In this document: positions 1 through 7,542 of the stretch, piece by piece
Layout of the letters: each line of letters starts with the position of its first letter
Numbering within the stretch: the stretch's first letter is position 1
Assembly: GCA_002419385.1 (NCBI GenBank)
Contig: DIFZ01000045.1
Location: forward strand, 11,868 to 75,867
Direction: 5' to 3'
Source: Geobacter sp. UBA5735
Lineage (GTDB): Bacteria > Desulfobacterota > Desulfuromonadia > Geobacterales > Geobacteraceae
Length of the DNA stretch: 64,000 bases
Translations under genes and position numbers: made by a program
The notes under the pieces: generated by a model
Told to the model about the DNA's origin: nothing
Database searches by the model: none
Seen by the model: only the letters and a program-made list of their open reading frames with translations

Positions 1-1044
1 GTCACGGGTTTCGGCTTTCATGAAAGTATTCTTCAGCGACAGCATGCGGTCCGAAAGCGCTTTGTCGTGAGAAAGTTTTTCATCTTTCTGCAGGTTGACG
101 ATTCGCGCTATCGCTCTCCCGGCAAGCAGTTCAATCATTGAAGCGGCAAGGGTCGTGAGCTTGCTGTCAAAGCACAGTATGGCTCCAAGAAGACCATCGT
201 CAGTAATCAAGGGGAAACAGGCCACTTGCGATGCCTGCAGCTGGATGCCGTTTTCCAGGAGTATTCTTTCAACGCTTGCAGAACAGCCGGCTCCCCGCCC
301 GGACAGCATTTCCTGCACGGATTTTTCAGGCAGCCTGCCCAGGTCCCTGTTGAGGTTGCCTGTCCCTACGAGATGCAAACCGTGATTTTTTTCGCTGCGC
401 AGAGCAAAAACGGTTTTACGGATATTGAAGAGCCCTTCCAGGGTTGCGGCGCAGCTTGAGATCACTTCGTCGATGGATTTCAGCCGTTCGATCCGGGAAG
501 ACAGTTCTGTTATCGTTTGCAACACATTGATACAGGAGTGGTAGAGCGGCTTGTAGAGATTCTGCTCTGTCAAAGATGGAAGAATGCGTTGAATTTCGTT
601 GACATCGCACTGGACTGCGTCAACAGTCTTTACCGGAAGATTTGCCAGGGTCTCGATGCATGACAGTACGTGGAGTTTTTTCCCTTTGGCCACGGCGGCA
701 ATCTGTTTGATATTCAGCTTCTCTTCGCGAACACCGTAGCCGTAAAGGCAGAATGTGGCGCCATGGAATTCAAACGGCACGGCAAAACACAGGATCCCTC
801 CGGGACAGCGGAAGACCACGGGCTTGTTTCTTTCCAGTGCAGTCTGCAAATGTTTTTCCAGCCATACATCATAAATGGAATCAGTATACGACTGTTCACC
901 CAAGGGGCTGCAGAGCTGGAGGAAATGTCCCTCTGCGATGACCGCCTCATTTTTTTCCCCGTAAAGCGACAGGGAATAGCCACTCATGGATTCGTAAGAC
1001 TTAAGGGTTCTGAGAAAATTATCGAGTGTGACGGTGTCTTTCAT
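1..1044 (-). CDS. Sensor protein with PocR-like and GAF domains (5' part, runs off window)
   Basis: An open frame of 348 codons starts at ATG 1044 and continues past the left edge without a stop, so the C-terminal output domain is missing. Residues about 5-130 resemble the PocR-type ligand-sensing fold (RCPGGILCFAVPF, then a CLYGYGVREE stretch). Residues about 190-320 look like a GAF domain, ending in a charged helical linker (NLQKDEKLSHDKALSDRM) of the kind that leads into a histidine kinase or GGDEF domain. No good Shine-Dalgarno precedes ATG 1044, and no other in-frame start lies close upstream. A sigma-70-like promoter sits about 165 bases upstream, leaving a long leader with a hairpin. 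The domain assignments are recognition by eye; the output activity is unknown. Confidence 0.75.
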   Translation of the reverse strand, partial: MKDTVTLDNFLRTLKSYESMSGYSLSLYGEKNEAVIAEGHFLQLCSPLGEQSYTDSIYDVWLEKHLQTALERNKPVVFRCPGGILCFAVPFEFHGATFCLYGYGVREEKLNIKQIAAVAKGKKLHVLSCIETLANLPVKTVDAVQCDVNEIQRILPSLTEQNLYKPLYHSCINVLQTITELSSRIERLKSIDEVISSCAATLEGLFNIRKTVFALRSEKNHGLHLVGTGNLNRDLGRLPEKSVQEMLSGRGAGCSASVERILLENGIQLQASQVACFPLITDDGLLGAILCFDSKLTTLAASMIELLAGRAIARIVNLQKDEKLSHDKALSDRMLSLKNTFMKAETRD

Positions 1045-1057
1045 AGGGGCACCATGG

Positions 1058-1079
1058 AGGCACCTGTTGCCAGGTGCCT
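1058..1079 (-). promoter_or_regulatory. Perfect 9-bp hairpin just upstream of the sensor gene start
   Basis: AGGCACCTG, a 4-base loop and CAGGTGCCT form a perfect inverted repeat ending 14 bases before ATG 1044 on the minus strand. It covers the place where a ribosome-binding site would be expected. There is no T-run on either side, so it does not look like an intrinsic terminator. A role in translation control is an inference. Confidence 0.5.
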
Positions 1080-1215
1080 TTGCTGCGGTTAACGGGAAGG
1101 CTGTCTACCGTTTCGCCGACACGAGCAGGATGCATGCTCAAAAATATTCCTCTGAGATATAATTATACGACTGGTTGCCACTGATGCTCAGGTTACACCC
1201 ACTTTAGTTACTATA

Positions 1216-1243
1216 ATAATATCGCAAAGAAATATTTTGTCAA
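1216..1243 (-). promoter_or_regulatory. Sigma-70-type promoter for the sensor gene
   Basis: Read on the minus strand, TTGACA (1243-1238) and TATTAT (1221-1216) are separated by 16 bases, and the surroundings are AT-rich. Transcription would start near 1209 and give a leader of about 165 bases. The rest of the 1045-1572 gap holds an 11-bp bulged hairpin at 1336-1366 (GCTGCCTTCTT paired with AAGAA/GGCAGC), and no other gene is visible there. Confidence 0.6.
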
Positions 1244-1572
1244 GAAAAAATTGCACTGAAATATTTACTTGAAATGGTGATAGCGTGCACCCTGCATCCG
1301 AACTGACCCATGACGTATTTCAACACTCTGTCAGAGCTGCCTTCTTTGCCGAAGAAACTCGGCAGCAAGATCGCATGACAGGTTCTGTAATGTCGGTAAG
1401 TCATTGAAATAAAGAGAGTGTTTTCCGCTGAGAAGCATGGTTTTCAATGCCGGCGGCACGTTTTTGTCGATCCTGTTGTCAACGTGCCGGGAAAGTGATC
1501 GTTAAAAAGTGCACAGAAACCGGAAAGGGAGCTCTGAAGGTTTTCGATCTTGTGCGAAAAGGAGAATCTGAC

Positions 1573-1902
1573 ATGAAAAAGATTATGGTAGCCGGAGTGA
1601 TGGCGGCAGTCATGATGGCAATGGGGGCCGGATCGGCACGTGCTGGGTGGGTTCACGACGGTGGGATTGAACGAAGGGAGTGGCGGCAGGAGCACAGGAT
1701 TGACCATGGCATTCGCAGCGGCCGTCTCACGCCCTGGGAGGCGCGCAGGTTGATGGCGCAGCAGCAACAAATCAGGTGGGAGAAACAGAGAATGATTTCG
1801 GACGGACACTTTACGGCTCGTGAGCGGATGCGTCTGCATCAGCATATGAACATGGCCAGCCGCGATATCTGGAGAATGAGTCACAACGGCATGTTCCGAT
1901 GA
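1573..1902 (+). CDS. Small secreted basic helical protein
   Basis: A 109-residue protein. ATG 1573 is chosen because AAAAGGAGA lies about 8 bases upstream and the product then begins with a clean Sec signal peptide (about 24 residues, cleavage near SARA/GW). The mature part is rich in Arg, His, Gln and Met and contains two similar helical segments: RSGRLTPWEARRLMAQQQ, then SDGHFTARERMRLHQHMN. This L-T/A-x-E-A-R-R-L type of repeat occurs in unnamed periplasmic proteins of many proteobacteria. It stands alone, convergent with the macrodomain gene. The function is unknown; a stress or metal role would be a guess. Confidence 0.7.
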   Translation: MKKIMVAGVMAAVMMAMGAGSARAGWVHDGGIERREWRQEHRIDHGIRSGRLTPWEARRLMAQQQQIRWEKQRMISDGHFTARERMRLHQHMNMASRDIWRMSHNGMFR

Positions 1903-1947
1903 CCGTTTGAGGTATGGTTTTGGAGTTCACCTTGATCGGGAAATGAA

Positions 1948-1966
1948 GGGGGGCGCATCGCCCCCC
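1948..1966. terminator. GC hairpin between convergent genes
   Basis: GGGGGGCG, a 3-base loop and CGCCCCCC form a perfect 8-bp stem between the stop codons of the secreted-protein gene and the macrodomain gene. A short T-rich stretch follows on the minus strand. It probably ends transcription from one or both sides. Confidence 0.55.
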
Positions 1967-1972
1967 GAACAT

Positions 1973-2491
1973 TCAACCGAATATCGCAGAGAAGGTTTCC
2001 TGGTAGATCGCATGGGCGGACTCGCTGAAGCAGACAAAAACGATCATTTCCAGGTCCGGGTATTCTCCGAGGGCAGTTCCGGCTTCCTCCATGGCAATCC
2101 GGCAGGCATCTTTCATGGGATAGCCGTATACCCCGGCACTGATTGCGGGAAAAGCGATGCTCTTGACATTGTTTTCGTGTGCGACCTTAAAGCAGTTCCT
2201 GTAAGCATTCCGCAGCAGGCCGGGTTCGCCTTTGCTGCCGCCGTGCCAGACAGGCCCGACGGTATGGATGACATGACGGGCAACGAGATCGTATCCCTTG
2301 GTGATTTTTGCGTCACCGGTCCGGCAGCCTCTGAGGGTTGCGCATTCGGCCACCAGTTTCGGCCCGGCGGCGCGGTGGATGGCCCCGTCAACCCCGCCGC
2401 CACCCAGTAGCGAGTTGTTGGCGGCATTGACGATGGCGTCGACGTCGAGTTTCGTGATGTCTCCCACCATGATGGTGACTTTTTCTTTCAT
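1973..2491 (-). CDS. Macrodomain protein, O-acetyl-ADP-ribose deacetylase type
   Basis: 172 residues, the normal length of a stand-alone MacroD/YmdB-type macrodomain. The N-terminal block GDITKLDVDAIVNAANNSL followed by GGGGVDGAIHRAAG carries the Asn and Asp used for ADP-ribose binding and catalysis in this family. HTVGPVW and PAISAGVYGYP form the second binding loop. Such enzymes remove O-acetyl from O-acetyl-ADP-ribose or ADP-ribose from proteins and nucleic acid ends. The start codon overlaps the nfo stop (ATGA at 2491-2488), so the two are translationally coupled. That link with an AP endonuclease fits a DNA-damage role, which is inference. Confidence 0.88.
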   Translation of the reverse strand: MKEKVTIMVGDITKLDVDAIVNAANNSLLGGGGVDGAIHRAAGPKLVAECATLRGCRTGDAKITKGYDLVARHVIHTVGPVWHGGSKGEPGLLRNAYRNCFKVAHENNVKSIAFPAISAGVYGYPMKDACRIAMEEAGTALGEYPDLEMIVFVCFSESAHAIYQETFSAIFG

Positions 2492-3378
2492 CTCCCGCCC
2501 CCTTGCGACACGAGGTCGCGCAGTGTCCTGAGGTTTAACGCATCCATTTCGTTGTCGTCTCCCTTGGGGGTTTCGAGGATCTTGGGGATACGGGCGAATC
2601 GTTCGTCATTCATCAGGAATCTGAACGCGGACAGTCCCATGGCGCCCTGCCCGATGTGCTCGTGTCGGTCCACCCTGCTGTTCAGCCCTTTCTTCGAATC
2701 GTTGCAGTGAAAGGCCGCGATGTTTTCCAGCCCCAGAACCCGGTCGAACTCCCGGAAGACGTATTCATAACCGTGTGCAGTCGTTATGTCGTACCCGGCC
2801 GCAAATGCATGGCAGGTATCGAAGCATATGCCGAAGCGGTGCGGGAAACCGGAGCGGTCCCGGATATCCCGCAGATGCTCGAAACGGTAGCCCAGATTCG
2901 ATCCCTGGCCGGCGGTGTTTTCCAGCAGGACGAGGCCGTTGAATTCGGGGACCTTTTGCAGCAGGCTGTCAAAAGCTTCGACGATCCTCATGATGCCGGT
3001 TTCTTCGCCATCTCCCAGGTGGGCACCGGGGTGCATCACGATTCTATCGATCCCCAGGCGGGCGCAGCGGGCCATCTCCTCGCAGAAACCTGCCAGGCTC
3101 TTTTCCCGTACTTCGCCGGGAGGCGCTGCAAGGTTGATGAGGTAAATGTCGTGGGAGACTACCTGGCGGATCCCCGATGCTTCCAGCCGTTCACGGTACA
3201 GGGAAATGTCTGATTCGGAGATGTTCTTTCCCTTCCACTGGTTCGAATTCTGGGTGAAAACCTGGATCACTCCGCACCCGGCCTCCAGACCCCTTTCGAC
3301 AGCCTTGTGGAGACCGCCCGCGATGGACATGTGAGCTCCCAGATAGTCCGGTGATGCAGTCTTGCCGGTGTCTGTCAA
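2488..3378 (-). CDS. nfo: Endonuclease IV
   Basis: Zinc-dependent AP endonuclease of base excision repair, which cuts 5' to abasic sites. The TIM-barrel metal ligands are all present (numbering from the TTG start): H76 in SHDIY, H116 in MHPGAH, E153 in LLENTAG, D187 and H190 in CFDTCHAF, H224 in FHCNDSK, D237/H239 in VDRHEH, and E269 in ILETPKG. I place the start at TTG 3378, which overlaps the dapF stop and has GGGGAG 8 bases upstream. This gives 296 residues, close to the family norm of about 285. A longer in-frame extension to 3447 would lie wholly inside dapF and lacks homology. It is coupled to dapF upstream and the macrodomain gene downstream. Confidence 0.92.
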   Translation of the reverse strand: MTDTGKTASPDYLGAHMSIAGGLHKAVERGLEAGCGVIQVFTQNSNQWKGKNISESDISLYRERLEASGIRQVVSHDIYLINLAAPPGEVREKSLAGFCEEMARCARLGIDRIVMHPGAHLGDGEETGIMRIVEAFDSLLQKVPEFNGLVLLENTAGQGSNLGYRFEHLRDIRDRSGFPHRFGICFDTCHAFAAGYDITTAHGYEYVFREFDRVLGLENIAAFHCNDSKKGLNSRVDRHEHIGQGAMGLSAFRFLMNDERFARIPKILETPKGDDNEMDALNLRTLRDLVSQGGGR

Positions 3379-4208
3379 ATATCCATCTCCCCGGTGAAGA
3401 CTTCCACCGCGGGTCCGGTCATGAATACCGGGCCGTTTTCCTGCCATTCCAGTTCCAGGTCGCCGCCGGAAAGATGGTTCAGTATCCTCCGCTCGGTGAG
3501 GCTGTTCAGCACACCGGCAACCGAAACGGCACTTGCTCCGGTTCCACAGGCAAGAGTTTCCCCGGCACCCCGCTCCCAGGTGCGCTGCCTTACTTCAGTC
3601 CTGGAAATGACCTGGACGAATTCCACGTTGGTCCGGCGGGGAAACAGCTCGTGGTTTTCAATGAGCGGCCCGTATTTCTCCACCGGGAAGCTTTTCACGT
3701 CATCCACGAAGATAACGCAATGGGGGTTGCCCATGGATACGCAGGTGATGGGGAACGTGGAGTGGAGGATGTTGAGCGGCTCGCTGACAACCCGCAGGGA
3801 TCCGTCGCCTGTCATCGGTATCTCGGCACGGGTCAGCCGCGGTTCGCCCATGTTGACCCGTACCCGTTCCACCTTGTTGCCGTTGGTGAAAAGCTGCAGG
3901 GTCAAGATGCCGGCGCCGGTCTCGGCCGTGATCTCCTGTTTCGAGACGATCCCGTGGTCATACGCGTATTTGGCAACGCAGCGGATGCCGTTGCCGCACA
4001 TTTCCGACTCCGAACCGTCGGAGTTGAACATCCTCATTTTCACATCAGCCACTGGTGAAGGCATGATGAGGATAAGCCCGTCCGAGCCGATCCCGAAGTT
4101 GCGGTTCGATACCCGTATGGCCACTTCTGCGGGGTTTTCCACCGTTTCCGCGAAACAGTTCACATAAACATAATCATTTCCTGCGCCTTGCATCTTGGTG
4201 AATTTCAT
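3375..4208 (-). CDS. dapF: Diaminopimelate epimerase
   Basis: 277 residues. Converts LL- to meso-diaminopimelate without a cofactor, using two cysteines as acid and base. Both are visible: C71 in the SEMCGNGIRC motif and C221 in LACGTGASA. ATG 4208 has AAGGAG 7 bases upstream. It lies 38 bases after the LysM gene and overlaps nfo, so it belongs to the minus-strand run 7121-1973. It is separated by over 40 kb from lysA, dapA, dapB and dapL, which lie together at 47-51.6 kb and whose product it completes. Confidence 0.95.
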   Translation of the reverse strand: MKFTKMQGAGNDYVYVNCFAETVENPAEVAIRVSNRNFGIGSDGLILIMPSPVADVKMRMFNSDGSESEMCGNGIRCVAKYAYDHGIVSKQEITAETGAGILTLQLFTNGNKVERVRVNMGEPRLTRAEIPMTGDGSLRVVSEPLNILHSTFPITCVSMGNPHCVIFVDDVKSFPVEKYGPLIENHELFPRRTNVEFVQVISRTEVRQRTWERGAGETLACGTGASAVSVAGVLNSLTERRILNHLSGGDLELEWQENGPVFMTGPAVEVFTGEMDI

Positions 4209-4246
4209 TCAAGAGCTCCTTCTCGATCAACCTTAGTATTAATGAA

Positions 4247-5791
4247 TCATCGTGCAGACCACAGACCTGCGGTCAACAAATCGCACACCAACTTGTCAAG
4301 GGGCGGGTCGGCCACCAGGAACATTCTCCGGGGCGACGATCTGCTGCTGAACATGACGCATGATGTCTCGACGGTCACGCTCCCGTCAGGAGTGGAAGTG
4401 AGGGTCCGCTTGCCGGATTTGGCCGGAAGCTGCAGGGCCTGCAGAAATTTTTCAGCCGTAACGGTCAATCCTGCCGTGGGGTCTACGGCAATTCTCCTGT
4501 AGCCTGCCAGTTCCACGAGACGCATCAGGGTTTCATGCTCAGCGTCCTGCCGCCCGAAGTCGACAAAATACCGTTCGCCCCGATCCTCAAAATACCGGTC
4601 AACGTTCACGCCGATTCGATACCCCTCTTTCTCGTTCAGCACCATTTCCACCGGATACGCTGCCCTCCACGTGAGGGAGAGCGCATCCAGCAGGGAGTCG
4701 ACGAGTTTTTCCGGATCAACGGCACTGAGGGGTACAATCGTGTCCTCTGCGGGCGCCTGCTTTTCAGTCCTGCCGTTGCAGAACGAAACGAGCCGGAAGC
4801 CCCGGCTGGAGAGGAATGCCGACAGTGCTCCACCCGGGGGCGGACACCCGTTTTCTCCCGTGAAGACGAGGATCTGCTCGCGGGCATCCGTACCGGGGAG
4901 TACTTTTGTGATCGCGTAATCCGCCCGAACCGCAACTTTTGGATCGGCACCGAAACTGAAGGAAGCGTTTTCTGAGACTTTTTCGAAACCGGCACCCTTG
5001 AGGAGCGGGCCGGTACCCTGCCGGTCAAGGGACGGGACAACCACGACCTTTTCGGCATCAGCAGTCCGGGCTCCCGACATGTCGGTGAAAACCGGCAGCG
5101 ACCCCTCGCGGGCAACGATGATGTCGGCAAGGTCCGCTCCTTTCACGACGGGATAGCGGCGGTTGCCGATGGTTCTTTCGCGGATTTCGCCCGCTGCCGG
5201 TCCCCGTTCGGGGAAAAGGCGCATCCACAGGTCCCTGAGCCACCCCAGAAGCCCGCTTTCCACAGCGGGGACGGGAGGCGTCACGGGGGAAGCGGATGCG
5301 TGGGGGGGAGGTGCCACGGCGCCGGATTCGACCCCGGCCGCCTTCCCGGTAGCCACCGCGGCGGCAGGAATCAGAATGACCTGGCCGATCTGCAGGCCGG
5401 CGATATTGGCGATGCCGTTGATGCGCAGAATCTCCGGTATCAGTTGTTCGGCCTCGGCGGAGGAGAGCCCGAAACGTGTTGTCAGGACTTTGTACACATG
5501 ATCGCCGGGCCGGATGGTATAGTTCAGGTACTCTCCATCCCGTTCCACGGGGACAGGCTGCATCGTTGCGGCACGAGTCTTCCGGGAGCGCTTCGGCGCC
5601 GGGCGCTTCTTGTTCTCTCTGGCCGGGGGGGGCTTGACGGCTTTCTTTTCCAGGTCACTGATTTCCAGTTCGAACGGCGATCCGGCAGCGAAACATGTAC
5701 CGGACAGCAGAATGCAGAGCATCGCCATGACAGGGATGAACGGACCGATGCCGGCGGTTATGAAGCGGATAGTTGCATTTCGATGGTTCAT
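4247..5791 (-). CDS. LysM-domain envelope protein
   Basis: A 514-residue protein if started at ATG 5791, which has GGAG 9 bases upstream; an ATG at 5806 would add five residues. A hydrophobic signal segment (residues about 10-37, ending TCFAAG) is followed by a Lys/Arg/Pro-rich linker. A single LysM domain follows at about residues 88-143 (YTIRPGDHVYKVLTTRFGLS to IGQVILIPA), then a Pro/Ala linker. The remaining region of about 320 residues I do not recognise; it contains pieces such as RRYPVVKGADLADIIVAREG. LysM binds peptidoglycan, so the protein is expected in the periplasm. The preceding gene ends 64 bases upstream and dapF follows in 38 bases, suggesting one operon. Confidence 0.8.
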   Translation of the reverse strand: MNHRNATIRFITAGIGPFIPVMAMLCILLSGTCFAAGSPFELEISDLEKKAVKPPPARENKKRPAPKRSRKTRAATMQPVPVERDGEYLNYTIRPGDHVYKVLTTRFGLSSAEAEQLIPEILRINGIANIAGLQIGQVILIPAAAVATGKAAGVESGAVAPPPHASASPVTPPVPAVESGLLGWLRDLWMRLFPERGPAAGEIRERTIGNRRYPVVKGADLADIIVAREGSLPVFTDMSGARTADAEKVVVVPSLDRQGTGPLLKGAGFEKVSENASFSFGADPKVAVRADYAITKVLPGTDAREQILVFTGENGCPPPGGALSAFLSSRGFRLVSFCNGRTEKQAPAEDTIVPLSAVDPEKLVDSLLDALSLTWRAAYPVEMVLNEKEGYRIGVNVDRYFEDRGERYFVDFGRQDAEHETLMRLVELAGYRRIAVDPTAGLTVTAEKFLQALQLPAKSGKRTLTSTPDGSVTVETSCVMFSSRSSPRRMFLVADPPLDKLVCDLLTAGLWSAR

Positions 5792-5855
5792 GGGCTGTAT
5801 CTCCATGGCTGCCCGTTACAATCATGTCGTGCGGTCGGAAAGTTTGTTGCGACTG

Positions 5856-7121
5856 TCAGTGCATATCGATGACAAGCGCTTTCACCCTGTTGTCGGGCAG
5901 GTGCCGATAAACGATTATCTTTGCGCCTTGTGCAAGCTGCCCCTTTTCTATGAGGAAGGACCCTTTGCGTTCCTTTCCCTCCACCAGGTAGTGACGGCTC
6001 GAGGCGATCTCGTTGAGAGCGGACGTGAACAATCCCGGTGGCACTCCCTTCCCGCTGCGGTCGATTATCTGGATCGCCCGGACCGCCCCTCCCTGCCGGT
6101 AGACCCGGAACTCGGTGGCGGCAGTCTGGTACCGTTCCCAACCAGGGTGGCTCTTGCCGTATGCCGTATCCAGGGAACTTTGCGGAATGAATGACGGGAC
6201 GGCAGACAATCCCCTGCCCGGGGTGAGGGATTCAGCAGGCGTTTTCAGGGTTCCTGGTGTGGCAGGGTTGCGGTCGCTCCCTGAAAATCCGGAATCCCTG
6301 TTCCGGAGAGTTGCTGTCGCACTGGCCAGAATCACGGCAATGACCGCAGCCGCAAGAATCATGGCCAGGGGTTTGCGTCTTGCAATCCGCGTGCATATCC
6401 GCTCTGCCAATGGCGCCTTGCCCCACGTGACCAGCAACGGAGCCGGCCTGCCTGCCCGATCCTCTGCCGCCTTCTGCGGTTGCGTCGGGCGTGCGGTGTC
6501 AGCAGTTTTGTCCAGCATGCTGTCAAGCTTTTCCTGGAAGCGCGATTTTTCCGGTACGCCGCCTGCGCTGCCATCAGCAGTTTGCTTCGCGGCCGGTCTG
6601 CCGTCAGGCTGTGCCGATGCCGTGCCGATTTTCACTACATCATCTACCGTTTCAACTGACGGTGGCGGTATGGCAACACGATCGGCAGCAGGATCCCTGC
6701 CGGCCTGATCCAGCGGCCTGATCCGGCGCTTTTTCGACGTGCGCTCTTGTCCTGCCAGATATTCCCGTGCTGTTGCGGCTATCTCTTCATCGCTCAACCC
6801 TGTGCAGTGAATGGTGTGAAGCTGCTTTCCGCTATGGCCCGCGTCCCTGTCATCACCGCCGAGCATGATTACCCGGGTTTGTCTGGCTGTTGACTCCGCT
6901 GCCATCCTGTGAGCCACTATGCGTCCCGAAAGTTCACCGAGTCGCTCCTGGATGAGAACAAACCGGTACCTGCCCTGTGCCAGCATTTCCAGTGCCTGTT
7001 CGATCGTCCTTGCCGCATGTACCGTGGCGCCAGGCACAAAGCCGGGGCTGGTGAGGATCTGGATCAGCCTTTCCTGGTCCGATATGAGGATGATATGTGC
7101 CACTGCTTCTCCGGAAGACAT
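5856..7121 (-). CDS. Pseudo-receiver protein with one transmembrane segment
   Basis: 421 residues from ATG 7121. A GTG at 7103 has a better Shine-Dalgarno (GGAG, 5-base spacing) and would remove six residues. The N-terminal 120 residues have a CheY-like pattern (IILISDQERLIQIL, then YRFVLIQERLGE). The phospho-accepting Asp is missing: the strand ends in Ile-Gln. The middle is a long low-complexity, Pro/Ala/Asp-rich linker. A transmembrane helix (PLAMILAAAVIAVILASATA) precedes a C-terminal domain of about 120 residues holding TEFRVYRQGGAVRAIQIIDR. It is the first gene of the minus-strand run that includes LysM, dapF, nfo and the macrodomain gene. It may pass signals to the envelope; no specific function is recognisable. 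Confidence 0.7.
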   Translation of the reverse strand: MSSGEAVAHIILISDQERLIQILTSPGFVPGATVHAARTIEQALEMLAQGRYRFVLIQERLGELSGRIVAHRMAAESTARQTRVIMLGGDDRDAGHSGKQLHTIHCTGLSDEEIAATAREYLAGQERTSKKRRIRPLDQAGRDPAADRVAIPPPSVETVDDVVKIGTASAQPDGRPAAKQTADGSAGGVPEKSRFQEKLDSMLDKTADTARPTQPQKAAEDRAGRPAPLLVTWGKAPLAERICTRIARRKPLAMILAAAVIAVILASATATLRNRDSGFSGSDRNPATPGTLKTPAESLTPGRGLSAVPSFIPQSSLDTAYGKSHPGWERYQTAATEFRVYRQGGAVRAIQIIDRSGKGVPPGLFTSALNEIASSRHYLVEGKERKGSFLIEKGQLAQGAKIIVYRHLPDNRVKALVIDMH

Positions 7122-7334
7122 TTTCTGTAATGTACCCCAATCCGGCGGCAAAAAACAACCACGAGAATGTACCCGGGCCGGTAAAAGCCCGTCATCGAAG
7201 GCTGGGGCCGCTCCCTGCGAAGTCACCGGCACTCTTGCCGAAAAGCTGTACGTCCCATACTCTCCCTCAAATGCACTACAAAGTGCTGGAGCCATTGTCT
7301 TGCCATATTATGCCGGATAGTGGAGAATGGGCCG

Positions 7335-7517
7335 ATGGAACTCAAAACCAGGATATGGATGAACGGCAACCTGGAATGGTTTGCCTATATCGACGGCGAG
7401 CCGGTTTTTCTCGGGACCAGGGAAGTGCCGTACCCCCTGCGCGAAGGGGACAGGTGGACGAACGGCAACGGGGATGTATTCCAGGTCGTAGGGGGCGAGG
7501 TACGTGCCGTGAAATGA
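7335..7517 (+). CDS. Small conserved-looking protein, 60 aa
   Basis: ATG 7335 is preferred over GTG 7320 because GGAG lies 9 bases before it. The 60-residue product is acidic with Gly and aromatic residues and has no Cys, signal peptide or membrane segment. Segments such as MELKTRIWMNGNLEWFAYID and EVPYPLREGDRW suggest a small all-beta fold. It ends 25 bases before the sensor kinase gene and probably shares its transcript. The function is unknown. Confidence 0.65.
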   Translation: MELKTRIWMNGNLEWFAYIDGEPVFLGTREVPYPLREGDRWTNGNGDVFQVVGGEVRAVK

Positions 7518-7542
7518 TCCCGCTCAATTCCGGAGGGTAAAG

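Noticed and set aside
1045..1209. Possible c-di-GMP (GEMM) riboswitch in the sensor leader
   Set aside because: The conserved GGCAAACC and GGACGCAAAGCC segments are absent in the right order; only a hairpin can be supported.
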